Source of the DNA: Adiantum capillus-veneris
Taxonomy: Eukaryota > Streptophyta > Polypodiopsida > Polypodiales > Pteridaceae
Assembly: GCA_014529385.2 (NCBI GenBank)
Contig: CM043961.1
Span: 17,836,478-17,900,477 of the forward strand
DNA length: 64,000 nt
Reading direction: 5' to 3'
Part shown: positions 44,162 through 56,218 of the stretch, one piece after another
Layout: each line of letters opens with the position of its first letter
How positions within the stretch are numbered: position 1 is the stretch's first letter
Notes under the pieces: generated by a model
Databases searched by the model: none
What the model was told of the DNA's origin: nothing
Seen by the model: the letters and a program-made list of their open reading frames with translations, nothing else
Made by a program: the position numbers and the translations under genes

Positions 44162-45559
44162 GCGCGCGCACGCATGCACGCACACATAGTATATTAAACA
44201 TACAGATAATTTTTTTAAAATATCGAGCACACACGAACACATACACACAAAAAGATATACAATATCTATTAATACCATTAAAAAATCCATAACTAGCATG
44301 GAAGCGCACGAGTATTTTTTGGAAAAATATACACCAAGCCACTACGGATATACTAACCCTTTACCATGGCATAGGCAACCACATCACTAGCGGAGGAATA
44401 ATGGACGGAATAGGAGACGCATGATGGCTCCAAGCAATGCACAACTGAAGTTCTAATAAAAAACAAGCCATAGCCCCCTTTTTTGTAATCAGTTCCCGTA
44501 TGGAACAACTTTTTATCTTTGGCATAAGGCATCAAAGGATGTATTAAACCTTTGAATAAGTAACTCATTCCCAATGTGTTAAAGACATTTTCTTTGGCAT
44601 AATTAAGTGGAAAGGGATAATCCTAAGTGGCTAAGGGGTATTTTTAGCAACCTCCTGTGGGGGTGGCTATACTACTTGCACATGCTTTGTTAAATGCACC
44701 GTTTGCAAGGATTTTTATATAAATCACTTTGCCCATGGAATTGGAACGCAAGAAACTGTGCGTAGATTTTGAGAAGCACATAGTATTTCCACCAAAGAGC
44801 GCACAACATTGCCGTATGCTGCAGTAAGAGCACACCTACCTCCTTTTGCTTGTTGCGCAACCTCCTCATCACCCTAACATAAGCCACTCGGGCTGGCTAC
44901 ATGCCTTATCTCTCTCTATCTCACCCTACGAGCTACAAGCTGCACAATCTCCTAAACACCGTAAACGATGGCCCCATAGCGTGGCTGCGCAACCTCTCTC
45001 TCATCCCAACCGTCTACAAAAAACACACGTATCAACAAAGCGGGGCTTTAAGCGTCCAAGTGCAAAAGAGCATCTAAAACGACAGGTAATGAATGGTGTT
45101 TTTCCACACACATGCACACACACACAAGAGAAAGCGTTTTTAATACCCAATAATACACACATAATGTGTTTTTAAGAACATAATAAGCAGGATAATTTAG
45201 TTTTTTTCTCTCCTAGAATCACAAACACAGGTAGATATACAATTGAGGATGTTTCCACACACAATTTCACACATCTAAAGGCTATGTTTGTAGCCATCAC
45301 TATAAGTATAGCACTAATAAGGCCTTATCACATTAGAAAAGTCTGGAAATACCGATTGATTCATAGTTATAAGCATAAACTGACAAGTATATACACACGC
45401 ACATGCATGATTATGCAAAGTGTTTTAGTTTAGGATTTTACACACATATGCATATACACAGGCATATACACAAAAATACACAATACACATATGGAAGGTT
45501 ATCATATAACACGTATGCACGATCATAGTGTAGCAGTAAAGTAAAACATAGAGGATAAT
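43920..45559. other. Intergenic DNA with microsatellites
   Basis: A CT run at about 44091-44124 joins a CA/CGCA run to 44187. The rest is AT-rich with many CACACA phrases; no gene is supported on either strand. Confidence 0.55.
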
Positions 45560-46729
45560 ATTGATAAAACACAATAATAATCTCCATCATAAAGCTAATA
45601 GCTATCAAAAAATATCATTTGAAGAGATTAGTAGTGACGGAATTGCCGATACTTAGACAATAAGTGTATACAAATGACGACCGCAAATAATAACCAGGTA
45701 TTGCAATACATGTGCTTTACTTACATACGTTTCATTTGGGTTGGAGTCATGTACTTAAACAAGGTTGTTAATTTATATCATGTGCTCTCCTTCGAAAAGG
45801 TGTTTTAAAAAAACCCACTAAGTGCTTTACTTAAGTCTGTAAGCATAAATACAGAGATTGATAAAAATATGAAGCGTTGGTTATGACAACCTTCTGTGAG
45901 GAACAAAGTCAATGTTTACCTCATGATTTTTTTTTTTAAAGTGAGATATTACAAACAAAATGCTGCCGAAATTTTTCTAATTTAGAAACTTAACCTTAAA
46001 ATAGAGAAATATCATAAGTAAACAATGGTTTGGTTGAATCTGGATGCTAGAAAGTAAGGGTATATACCATAGAATGTAACAATTGGGGGATTCATACAGA
46101 TATATTTAAAATTACTCATAAAGTGGGGCAAAAGTTAGGAGTACTACATAGGATATCAACCACATGTGACTAATTATTGTTGGTAAACAGGGCTACAGGC
46201 AGATGGCTAGGATGAGCATCACTCGGGACTTATTTAAATTAGAAGAGATTCGGGACAAGCTCAAGGCCGCACATTGTAGGCAAAAGAAAACCAAGCTAAT
46301 AGCAATTAGGGACCCTATCTCCAAACCATGTAAACCCATCAAACTTTTCAAGGAACGTAATAAACCCTACTTACATAGACGAGCTAAGGAAAACATATTA
46401 TATGTTTAGGAGTATGGTTGGGGTCTGGGATTGATAGCGATAACAAGCAGTGGGGATTGCTTGGATACCTATCACCCATTTAGTACAAATTAGTTCTAAT
46501 TAATTGTATTTGTGGTTGGTTGGCAAGTAAAGATCCCCGCTCACATCTAATAGGAGTTCCGGCTAAGAGTCCTACTTTGTCTTGTATCAAAGTATCTTGT
46601 AATGAATTTTATGTGAATCAAAAAATTCTTCGTTTTTTTTTACACGATATGTTTTGCAAACAGTATTTAACTCTCTTAGTATATGATTCTGAATGATGGG
46701 ATTTTGAATTCAAACACACACACACACAC
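45560..46729. repeat. Duplicated block B (copy 1)
   Basis: About 1.17 kb that recurs at 52105-53282 (offset 6545). It ends in a CA microsatellite (46711-46729). It contains the 69-codon ORF at 46203. Confidence 0.85.
46203..46409 (+). CDS. Small basic ORF, 68 residues, unknown
   Basis: Not recognised. MARMSITRDLFKLEEIRDKL begins a helix-like acidic/basic stretch; the C-terminal half is strongly basic (KPCKPIKLFKERNKPYLHRR), suggesting nucleic-acid contact if it is made. The duplicate at 52721-52954 is also open. The three codon differences I see (R to Q, K to M, N to K) all change the residue, which argues against strong purifying selection since duplication. A sequence like CAG/GCTAC before the ATG could be a splice acceptor, so this may be the last exon of an older element-encoded protein. 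Confidence 0.35.
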   Translation: MARMSITRDLFKLEEIRDKLKAAHCRQKKTKLIAIRDPISKPCKPIKLFKERNKPYLHRRAKENILYV

Positions 46730-46840
46730 GATCTCATGGTCAAATGTAGATAATGGAAATCAACGCGTCGAATTCATATCACAAGGAAGCATGTGGCGAC
46801 TAGATTATGGTTGCCACGTGGAAAACATTTTTTTCTCTAG

Positions 46841-47245
46841 TAACTCGACGAGTTATGTGCACCAATGGAATGGTGTGCACGTAACTCACTAAATTATGTG
46901 GATACTTTGCATGCACTTTTTGAAATCGAGCCACATGCAAGTATTGCATGTAACTCGATGAGTTAACCATGTCAACCAAGCCAACAACCTCTTGGACAAT
47001 GAGGAAACTCATCAAGTTCCATCGTGGAGTGACACGGTAACTTGTCAAGTTACATCGTGACATGCCATGATGACTCAGCAAGTTGTGTGGCATGTCGAAG
47101 GTGGCGCTATGTGAACGCCACGAGTTCCAGTGTGGACAACTATGTAACTTGTCGACATATGTTGGCATGTCCATGCAAGGGAGGGTTGATGTTCAGTTTG
47201 GAACTCAACTAGTTCTTGCATGGATGACACATAACTCATTGAATG
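46841..47245. repeat. Cluster of AACTC-GAGTT palindromes
   Basis: About ten near-palindromic sites within 400 bases: TAACTCGACGAGTTA (46841), TAACTCGATGAGTTA (46951), AACTCATCAAGTT (47006), GTAACTTGTCAAGTTAC (47037), then variants near 47080, 47128, 47145, 47203 and 47230. Other inverted pairs lie between them (GTGCACCA/TGGTGTGCAC). The cluster is preserved in block C' at about 56330-56735. Confidence 0.8.
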
Positions 47246-48525
47246 GTCCATGAGGCACTCGTTTATCCTGCTTATTTCATTTAAAAATCACTTATCAAGA
47301 GGACATGTGTCGAAATATGGAGCTTTGGGTGCAAGAATTTTGACGGGTTATTTGGGTCCCTGATGCTAGAAGGCAAGTGCTGATGAGGTTGTCACATGTT
47401 GAAGGCTCGTCTATTTAAGGTGCTTGGACACAAGAGAGCTAAGATATCATTGGTAAATGAATAGTATCACCTTTTATGCAACAAAATGTCAACATAAGAG
47501 CAAATGGAGATACTTTGATAGATAATACATGTAGTGCCACTCGGTCCCCCCGGGGGTATGCTACATCATTGTCAGTGACAAGTGATACCAATGCTTAACG
47601 ATAGCACTTGACAACATCATACTATGTTGCCTTCTAAATGAGTGTTACATTAAAGCAGGCCACCATTCTAAAGAGATTAATTCAAATTGTTTTATCATTG
47701 ATATTGGGAGAAAAAGTTATTGAGCAAGTGGGTGCCATTATCTTTCTCAAGTAATAATGGACAATGCCAAAATTGCAAACCAAGTGCATAGCTCCTAGAC
47801 AATGATATCCTTACCTTTGCACCTTTAGTTGCATCACACACAAAATTGGTACATAAGCAAACTTGACCTTGAAAATTTGGTATAGAAGCACTAAAATGGA
47901 TTTGTTTACTGGAATCATCAATAAAGCTAGGAAAGTGCCGAGATTACGTTACAGATTTCTCAAACAGATTGGATGGTTACTGTCATGCCCAAGTCGGATC
48001 GAGGTCATTTGATTGACACATTATTATTGGTCGTGCATGTCTGTAGCTCTCTGCTATGGTATGATAATCATGAATGTCCATAGCTCTCCGCTATGGTATG
48101 ATGGCTACATGAGATTCTTTAGATTATATTTTGTGCGTTGCATACTGACCCTCATTTAAATCAATAGACATCACTTTTGATCTCACATTTTGGGGTCAAA
48201 GCATTTTTCAATTACACTTAAAATATGTGACACTTCTATCGAGACATTGAAAGAATCCAATGTTCTATTTCTTTGATTGTAAAATCTTTTGTTTGTTCTT
48301 TTGTCATATCGACTCTATTTGGAAGTACTTTTGTCACTTAAGAATTGAATATATGTATATAAAAAGATTGTGCAATGCATGGCGTCATTGGGTACATTTG
48401 GTTGGAGTAAAAGTCAATACGTATGGTTTGTTGAAGCTTTAGTATCACATTCAATATATTTTCATTGTTCTTAGAATCAATGATACCAACCCTTCTACCA
48501 ACATCCTCCTAGCAATGATCATATC

Positions 48526-48624
48526 GAACATACCGAGTACACATACTTTGAAACGTTATGTAACTATATTGAACATATCAAGTACAAATTCTTTGTAGCG
48601 TTATATAACTATATCGAACATACC
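48526..48624. repeat. 45-bp minisatellite (about 2.2 units)
   Basis: Unit GAACATAYCRAGTACA...GCGTTATRTAACTATAT, period 45. The copy in block C' (58021-58164) has one unit more. Confidence 0.85.
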
Positions 48625-48915
48625 AAGGCAATGATCACGCGAGGCTTAGTTATTAGTAGTTATTTGAATAAATAACTAAGCCTCATTCTTAGTCACACGC
48701 AAAAAGGAGCATTAAATGAGTTACTATGTCTACCCTTTGTAACTATGCCGATTTTGACATAGTTGTTAAGTTCAAGTCACACTTGGGAGGATGAATGAAT
48801 AACTAAGCCTCGTGCGACCATGCAAGAAGCTTAGTTATTCATTTAGAGGTTTGTCTGGGCATAGTTGGCATAGCTATCAATAACTGATAACTAAGCCTCG
48901 CGTAACCATGCCCTT
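48625..48915. mobile_element. MITE, 291 bp, inserted in the 45-bp minisatellite
   Basis: Ends AAGGCAATGATCACGCGAGG and its near inverse (…CCTCGCGTAACCATGCCCTT) share about 23 of 28 bases, continuing GCTTAGTTAT. Minisatellite sequence resumes right after it (AGTACAAATATTTTG). Two further GAGGCTTAGTTATT-type inverted copies lie inside. No coding capacity; the target duplication is not resolved. The same length is present at 58165-58455. Confidence 0.75.
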
Positions 48916-48943
48916 AGTACAAATATTTTGTAGCATTATATAA

Positions 48944-49177
48944 ACTAGTACAGTCGACTGCCTTCGGCGGCCTCTCTTCTCCCCCTCTCTCCCTTTTTAT
49001 CGCTTGCAACTGTGCGTTTTTTTTTTGAACTTTAGCCTTCAGGTCGCAGGTTGCGACACGTGTAAAGGGGAGCCCTTTCGCCATATTATGTTAGTAGTGG
49101 TACTTTGGATCATATACCCAATAGGACAGCCCCCCCCCCCCAACGCCCCCTTCCCAAAAAAAAAAAGAAAAAAAACT
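48944..49177 (+). repeat. SINE-like short repeat with poly(A) end
   Basis: Starts ACTAGTACAGTCGACTGCC with a GCCTTCGGCGGC hairpin, passes a pyrimidine tract, and contains GTCGCAGGTTGCGACACGTG, then a C run and a poly(A)-like tail. A related unit is at 58484-58724 and a shorter one at 58725-58876; the first 24 bases of another sit at 49278-49301. Resemblance to a SINE is inferred from size and tail; no clear polymerase III A/B boxes. Confidence 0.5.
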
Positions 49178-49301
49178 TGACATTTATTTGCAACAAGTCT
49201 CGTCACATATTTGCAAGTCTTGAGTCGGGGCTCTAATTCACAATGTCTCAATGCACAATATAGCCAACTTTAATCTTACTAGTACGGCCGGCCGCCTTCG
49301 G

Positions 49302-51714
49302 ACGTCCATAGCATAGCTCTCAAGTATCAACATAAAATTACCGATACAGGGGAAGCGACTCGGATGAGGCATGGAAACTCACTAGGGTGTCAATCCTAAT
49401 GAAGTGAACTTGAAGAGATGCGATTACTAACTCTACAAGTAAATCAAACGCACGAAAGCCAAGTAATCTGCCTATGTCCTTCTACACAGCTCTACAGTCA
49501 TCATGCCCGTTTACCATGCAAATCATATCGGAAGCGCACGAAACTTGAAGGGAAGCTACAAGGGACTATCAGGAACATATCCTATCACTGTCACAGCATT
49601 CTGGAGAGGTACAAAGATCGAGATAGTACGTCCCATAGTACGCAAAAACAGTAAAGGATGATCCTAAAGGGTCGTTTTTGGGTCCCTAAAGCCTCTCCTA
49701 GGGTCAAAACAACATAAAATACGCATATAAACACTCAAAACAATGATTTAAAGCCTAAACAAATGCGTTTGAAACCTTCACCGAATCTTGAATTCTTACA
49801 CTTGAATGAAAGAGCAGAGTAAGAGGAACACAATGCAAGAAACAAAACTGAATTTGGATTACCGTAGCCACAGACGCGATGATTACAAGTTGGAGCAAAG
49901 AGGTAACTCTTTGTGCATAGCGCAATAGTCACTTATCTTCAAAAAATTAATCTCCCCTTTCCCACTAACCTTAGTGTATTATATACCTAGGGCTTTCTAA
50001 AGTGGCCGGCGGCCAACTTCTCATGGACCTTTACATACATCATTGGAAAAATTACATCTTTGACTTAGCCTTGACATAGACGATTGACAGTAGGCTTTTA
50101 CAGGGTTTGATGTATTAAACATCGGAAAAATAATATGACCACATCAAAACTTTGGTCAGCTATCCCAATGGGCGCCTTGGCTAGGCGGGCACTTGTATGC
50201 TGTTATCACCTCCAAACAATGGTTCTTATGGAAAACTTAGCTTGTTTGAAACCTTTACACCTATGAATTTGCAAAATCCAAGCTATGACAAATTCATATT
50301 TATCCACATATGTCATACATGACAATAAATTCTACAAATCTGTGCATAAATCTCTCTGAAAATTCACAAATCTCTCTGACAATAAATTCTACAAATCTGT
50401 GCATAAATCTCTCTGAAAATTCACACAATCCTGTGAGCAAAAATTTGGAAAACGTACACACATAAGCCTTGATCAAAATGATTTTTTGGGCAGTTGAAAA
50501 CCAGACATTCAAACTATACCCGCTAGGGGATTTTATTTTGGCGAGCTTCTAGTTTCGAGCTTTTACAATTGTAACTTACTTTTTGAGCTTTTGAACCAGT
50601 AGATTACACCAATGATCATATCTTTAAATATCATTGTGACAAGAGAAAAGTCTATACTACATAGTGCAATTCTTCAATTGCCAAATAATTATTTGTGATA
50701 TGAAAGCACGCCTATGCATAAGCAAAATGTAACTTTAAAAAAACACTATTTGCATCTAATTTTTATCTTAACGTTAAATTTAAACCTTAAATTTTTTGCC
50801 AAAGTCTCCTTTTTATGGAGCCCATTTTTTCAAAAAAAATTGGTACACCCTTTCCTGGGCTCCCACATGGGATTTCCATCACATAATACAAAAAACTATC
50901 CACAGTCAATTGAGAGTTTGAAGTCATAGGGGAAGGAAGGTCGGGCACAAAGAGGGAGGAGAGAGCTGGCAGGTATGACGGCCAAGAGGGCACTATGCAG
51001 AGAAGCTTTCACTCAGCCTTATTCTTGTGTGTATGGTCAAAAATTAATACTGAATGTTTCTGTGGACTACAAGGTGTAAAATGAGCATTAGACGTTTCAA
51101 GCAAAAGCTACTAGCAACGACATTTGGGAGTTTGACATGAAACATCTCTCTTCTTGTGGTTTATTGAAAAATTTAGTTCATGAGAAATATGTTTTGGAGA
51201 TGGCCATATGGTATGGTAAGGGGCCGTTACAAATGGAGGGCAAAGGGGTTCATGCCTCCAAAGGAGCTAGTCTTATGTTATATAGCAGTCAAGGGAGAGC
51301 AAAAGAAAAATATATATTAAGATCTCTAGAAGAAGCATGTTCAAAGTTGGTGTACAAATTAGGGAGGCGACCGTTTGATGTAAGGTTTTACTTTTATAAT
51401 ATTATGTGTTGTTTGCCATAGAAAAATCTTACACCAATCATGTTGGGGTGCCTTTGAGGCTTAGGCAACTATAGTCTTATATTTATATGCACAGATGCAT
51501 TGCAATTCAAAGCATCTTGATGTAGTCACCTATGTGTCGCTTATAAAATCTTGTTCTAGCATTCAACCACTTGAAAAAGGAGAGAAAATTATGATGATAT
51601 CATGAAACAATATTTATTGGGGGAGGGAAACGTGCTTGGAAATTCTTTAGTGGATATGTATGCCAAATGTGGGGCTCTAGTCAAGATAACACAAGTACTT
51701 GATGATCAGTTGCT

Positions 51715-51784
<70 letters not shown>

Positions 51785-52106
51785 GAAATGTTATATTAAA
51801 TGTCTATGAGACCAAATTGATACAATCTTAGTGGATCTAATCCAATGTTTGGGTACAAAAATAAAAATGAAAGTGAAGGACTAAAATTATCGTCATCATC
51901 ATCAATGCTTGAGGATGCCTCACATTGTGTGTTGTCCTAGAAAGTATTGCATTGGTCATTGAAGAGCTTTGTCGATGTCTGCCTCAGTAAGTAGTGATAT
52001 TGGGCCTCTCTCATGTCATGGTCTACGAGGGCATCGAGCTCTCCCAGGCTCAATGGCTCTATCAACTAATTTACCTCTAGTATAAGTTGTCTTTGAAGTC
52101 TGCTAT
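49302..52106. repeat. Duplicated block A' (copy 2)
   Basis: Second copy of 24379-27163, starting inside the E2-type LTR without its first 22 bases and directly abutting a SINE-like fragment. It joins block B' at 52105-52106 with a one- to two-base overlap (AT). It contains the same 57-bp tandem repeat, PPR fragment and microsatellite, with sparse substitutions. Confidence 0.87.
51500..51715 (+). pseudogene. PPR protein fragment, duplicate of 26570-26795
   Basis: The same broken reading as in block A, with VVTYVSLIKSCSS and VDMYAKCGALVK; a few substitutions (GNSLVD where copy 1 has GNALVD). It ends in a TG/GA microsatellite instead of GA alone. Non-functional. Confidence 0.72.
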
Positions 52107-53282
52107 TGATAAAACACAATAATAATCTCCATCATAAAGCTAATAACTATAAAAAAATATCATTTGAAGAGATTAGTAGTGACGGAATTGCCGATACTTG
52201 GACAATAAGTGTATACAAATGACGACTGCAAATAATAACCAGGTATTGCAATACATGTGCTTTACTTACATACGTTTCATTTGGGTTGGAGTCATGTACT
52301 TAAACAAGGCTGTTAATTTATATCATGTGCTCTCCTTCGAAAAGGTGTTTTAAAAAAACCCACTAAGTGCTCTACTTAAGTATGTAAGCATAAATACAGA
52401 GATTGATAAAAATATGAAGCATTGGTTCTGACAACCTTCTGTGAGGAACAAAGTCAATGTTTACCTCATGATTTTTTTTTAAAAAGTGAGATATTACAAA
52501 CAAAATGCTGCCGAAATTTTTTTAATTAAGAAACTTAACCTTAAAATAGAGAAATATCATAAGTAAACAATGGTTTGGTTGAATCTGGATGCTAGAAAGT
52601 AAGGGTATATACCATAGAATGTAACAATTGGGGGATTCATACAGATATATTTAAAATTACTCATAAAGTGGGGCAAAAGTTAGGACTACTACATAGGATA
52701 TCAACCACATGTGACTAATTATGTTTGGTAAACAGGGCTACAGGCAGATGGCTAGGATGAGCATCACTCAGGACTTATTTAAATTAGAAGAGATTCGGGA
52801 CAAGCTCATGGCCGCACATTGTAGGCAAAAGAAAACCAAGCTAATAGCAATTAGGGACCCTATCTCCAAACCATGTAAACCCATCAAACTTTTCAAGGAA
52901 CGTAAGAAACCCTACTTACATAGACGAGCTAAGGAAAACATATTATATGTTTAGGAGTATGGTTGGGGTCTGGGATTGATAGCGATAACAAGCAGTGGGG
53001 ATTGCTTGGATACCTGTCACCCATTTAGTACAAATTAGTTCTAATTAATTGTATTTGTGGTTGGTTGGCAAGTAAAGATCCCCGCTCTCATCTAATAGGA
53101 GTTCCGGCTAAGAGTCCTACTTTGTCATGTATCAAAGTATCTTGTAATGAATTTTATGTGAATCAAGAAATTCTTTGTTTTTTTTTACACGATATGTTTT
53201 GCAAACAGTATTTAAGTCTCTAAGTATATGATTCTGAATGATGGGATTTTGAATTCAAACACACACACACACACACACACAC
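52105..53282. repeat. Duplicated block B' (copy 2)
   Basis: Second copy of block B, ending in an expanded CA run (about 53259-53282), after which a CACTA fragment begins instead of block C. Confidence 0.85.
52721..52954 (+). CDS. Small basic ORF, 77 residues, duplicate of 46203-46409
   Basis: Same unknown protein with an upstream in-frame extension (MFGKQGYRQ before MARMS), made possible by a T gained in the TTATGTTTGG context. The downstream 68 residues differ from copy 1 at three positions. Function unknown. Confidence 0.33.
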   Translation: MFGKQGYRQMARMSITQDLFKLEEIRDKLMAAHCRQKKTKLIAIRDPISKPCKPIKLFKERKKPYLHRRAKENILYV

Positions 53283-55077
53283 AGTTGTGTCATTCCACTC
53301 CTTCAGCGTCTCCCTCTACTTCGGAGCGATTAGCGCGCTCTGAAAGTTCGATGTCAACTAGATGATCTACACACTCTTCTAGGCACCGACGCTCTAGTGG
53401 TGGCGGCTGTGGTTGTTGTGGAGATGCCGCCGTGGATGGTTCGCCACTACCTCGTACTCAACAAGGCTCCTTACCTTCCCCTTCTTTGCCCGCCTCCACA
53501 CCAGCCACAACATCATCCTCTACTCCAAGTTTTGTGCAACTATCGGTCGTTCCTGGATACACACCACTCGCTACTCCTTCGAGAGTTACCCCAATCAAAA
53601 ATCCTTGCTTTGGGGACCAGACTCCAATGGAGACACCTTTCATTCATACCCTCATTGAGACACCACTCAAGACCCATGCTGAGACACCCAGGTTCACGTG
53701 TCACAGGTGAGAGGACTTGTCATACTCGGTCGACATCAGCGGTAGCATCATCTTGGATGATGACGACAAGAAGGTGACCCCGTGCATGTGTGGCCTTTGC
53801 TCTTAGGTGTTTTGACACTACATACTAAACACTTGGAGTGAAGCGCCAAATGAATTAAAAGACAGAGTCATCAACATGATGCATGAGGAGTTTCTCTGTC
53901 AATTCAAGATGAGCTCTTCAATCAAGATCTGATGAAGGTGTGGATGCACGAATACTACAAGCACAAGCGTTCTAAAGTGCAAAAAGAAATAAAGCATGGG
54001 TGGAACAGGCCAGATTGGCTGTCCAAAGAAGATTGGAAGAATGCAAAGCGAGAAACACACGAGAATCCTGACAAGTGGAAGCAACAAAAGGAGGCAACAA
54101 AGAGCGAGTAGAGGCAGTGAGCTCCCCCCACTTGGGGAGCGGCGGGTGGGCCTCATTTGAGGCCGACTTTGTAAGTTTTTTTGCATTTCCCTTTAGGTTT
54201 GATAGTTATGTATAATTGTACTTCTAAATTCTAACATAACGTATTCTTTGTATGTTTTGAATAGTGGTCGATGACAGGAGGTGACCGCACACTGTACAAC
54301 CACGAGTATGCGGGTACAAAGGGCTTAAACGCACTTATGGACATTCTCAGTTTTTTCTCCGGCATGGTTAGTATTTAACTTTACTCTCTTACATTTGTTG
54401 TATTTTAATGATAAGCTAAAATATAGTTTTTTTGGTAATTATATGTTTATACTTACAAAAATTCTTATTGTTTTTTTCTGCAAAATCCGATAGATACGCT
54501 GCTTGGACGACGTCAATCTAGCCGTATCCAAATAACACTAGTTTTGTTTTGTCATAGCATGTATAATGAGATGACGTGTGTACTTCATTTTTGTAACATT
54601 GGTTAACGATGTATTTTCTCAATAATGACAATTTTGTTGTAGCTATTACATTTTGGTCAAAGCTTAACAATCAAGTGATTTTGCCCATGATGTGTATAAT
54701 TTTGTCATTGTATTACTTTCGTCGAAATAATTTTGTCAGTTTTGCATCTTTATTATGGAACAATGTTTAATATGGTTGATGGGTGATTGCCCTGCCACCC
54801 AAAAAAAATTATTCTCGGGCATTGCTATAGGCGTCTCTATATAAGGTTTTGTAGCATCGCTATATGCGTTGTTAAATTAGAGATTGTACACATCGCTATA
54901 AGCAACACTTTAAGAGTCGCTATAACCATCGCTATATAGAGATGGACATAGCTTCACATGTAGCGACGCTTATAGCGATGTTCCGGTTGTGACGCTTATA
55001 ACTACTCCAGGGGGTAAAAAAACCCATTGTATTTTTGTTGCTACAGCCATCATAAGTGCACATAAACTCATGTAGTG
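53283..55077 (+). mobile_element. Truncated CACTA element (3' end only)
   Basis: Collinear with 38020 to 39884 of the complete CACTA but heavily diverged: Ser/Pro-rich part of the TnpA-like gene, the shared TAG (TGCTCTTAG near 53804), an additional TGA shortly after, the basic domain, recognisable intron borders near 54168/54264 and 54367, a decayed subterminal array, and the terminus ...CATGTAGTG at 55077 in place of CTCTTGTAGTG. The 5' part and transposase are absent; it starts abruptly at a CA repeat. Confidence 0.88.
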
Positions 55078-55132
55078 GGATGACCTCTTTCTCGTCTTTT
55101 TCTTCTCTTGTTTCCTTTCTTCCCTCTTTGAA

Positions 55133-56190
55133 TTATGGTGAAGAGGAGTATGCGATGGTCTTCTCTTTGTATAGGGTCTTGGAGAGCGTTTTGAAACGCC
55201 GTCTTCGTGGATCTATCTTCACCGAGGTGGCAGGAGACTTGCTTCTTTCTCGTTTTTTTGATGGGGGCTCTACCATTGAAACTTGGGCTCTCCTTTGAGA
55301 GGGAGATGCCTCATCGAGTAGTAAGTTTTTGAGCCCTTCATACGGATCCTCCTCTTCGTCCCTTATTGGAGAGAGTCCTATTTTGGAAGTCTCCCCAAGA
55401 GCTTTCCTAGGTACTCTCTCTTCTTGGTGGGGAGTTTGGATAATACCATCATTGGGTGCGCAATTCCTGTAGCAGTTCACTATGGAGGGATGGATTGCCC
55501 AGGGCTTGTTGAGCCCTAGAAACAAGATAGTTTACAAGCATTGGGGCAACATTAGTTGCTCTACCATTAGCAAAATCAAAGCTATCAACATTCATTTCAA
55601 TCTCTTTATCCATGTCAGCCATACTAGCAAATTTTAGATGTAAAGTTTTACTTGTACTTTGGCACTTCAAGCCCTAGTTGATACTCCTCTTTACCTTCAA
55701 AGACAAGCTCTCAAGAATCTATACCCGTGGCTCAAATATTATTAATTGCAAGGAATAGCAGAGAGGGTTTCACAGAGCCGAGACAACATCGGTTCCTGTC
55801 AAGCTTCTAATAGCTCAATAATGGTTAAGCCGTAGGCAATCCCCATAGGACTCCATTATTAAAACCATAGCTCTCGATGGGATCCCCGTTAACTGCATAA
55901 AGCAGGCATGCTTCAAGGATGAAAAATCCCTATTCTGCTTACTTTTTTGCAATTAATAACAACAACCATTTGTAGCAAGCTTGATGACCTCTCTTCTTGA
56001 GCAAGAAAAGAGAAACCAGTAGCTCTGATTCCAATGTAACATTCAATGCACTAGTAACTTGTGTGTAGCGAAAAATGATAAAATAGTGAGTGAGCATCTC
56101 ATTAAGAACAAGTTCCTAATGAGCATAGAGAGAGTACTTGGTTGGATAAAGCAACATAACAATTACACCTAGCTAGTTTGGCGTAGAAAA
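55133..56190 (-). mobile_element. Copia-like retroelement fragment (LTR edge, primer site, gag-like ORFs)
   Basis: The minus strand has TGGAATCAGAGCTACTGG at 56033-56016, one mismatch from the initiator-Met-tRNA primer site in its first 12 bases, preceded by an LTR-like end ...GAATGTTACA (56035 rightwards, cut by the CA repeat at 56192). Downstream are two overlapping frames, 55670-55449 (MADMDKEIEMNVDSFDFANG...) and 55525-55133, the latter with a basic, Ser/Pro-rich end (PPSKKRERSKSP). These could be the remains of gag, but they have no zinc knuckle and I do not recognise them. The copia assignment rests on the primer site alone. Confidence 0.4.
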
Positions 56191-56191
56191 T

Positions 56192-56218
56192 ACACACACA
56201 CACACACACACACACACA
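56192..56218. repeat. (CA)n microsatellite at the insert/C' joint
   Basis: Thirteen or so CA units between the copia-like fragment and block C'; the counterpart joint in B-C is 46711-46729. Confidence 0.95.

Larger units (their letters stand above)
46730..49177. repeat. Duplicated block C (copy 1)
   Basis: About 2.45 kb recurring at 56219-58724 with very few substitutions. It holds the palindrome cluster, a 40-bp repeat near 48040-48110 (TAGCTCTCTGCTATGG / TAGCTCTCCGCTATGG), the 45-bp minisatellite, a MITE and a SINE-like repeat. No protein gene. Confidence 0.87.

Noticed and set aside
46800-47174. 124-codon minus-strand frame, nearly identical at 56290-56664
   Set aside because: It lies over the palindrome cluster and is conserved only through the block C duplication; composition is unlike a protein.
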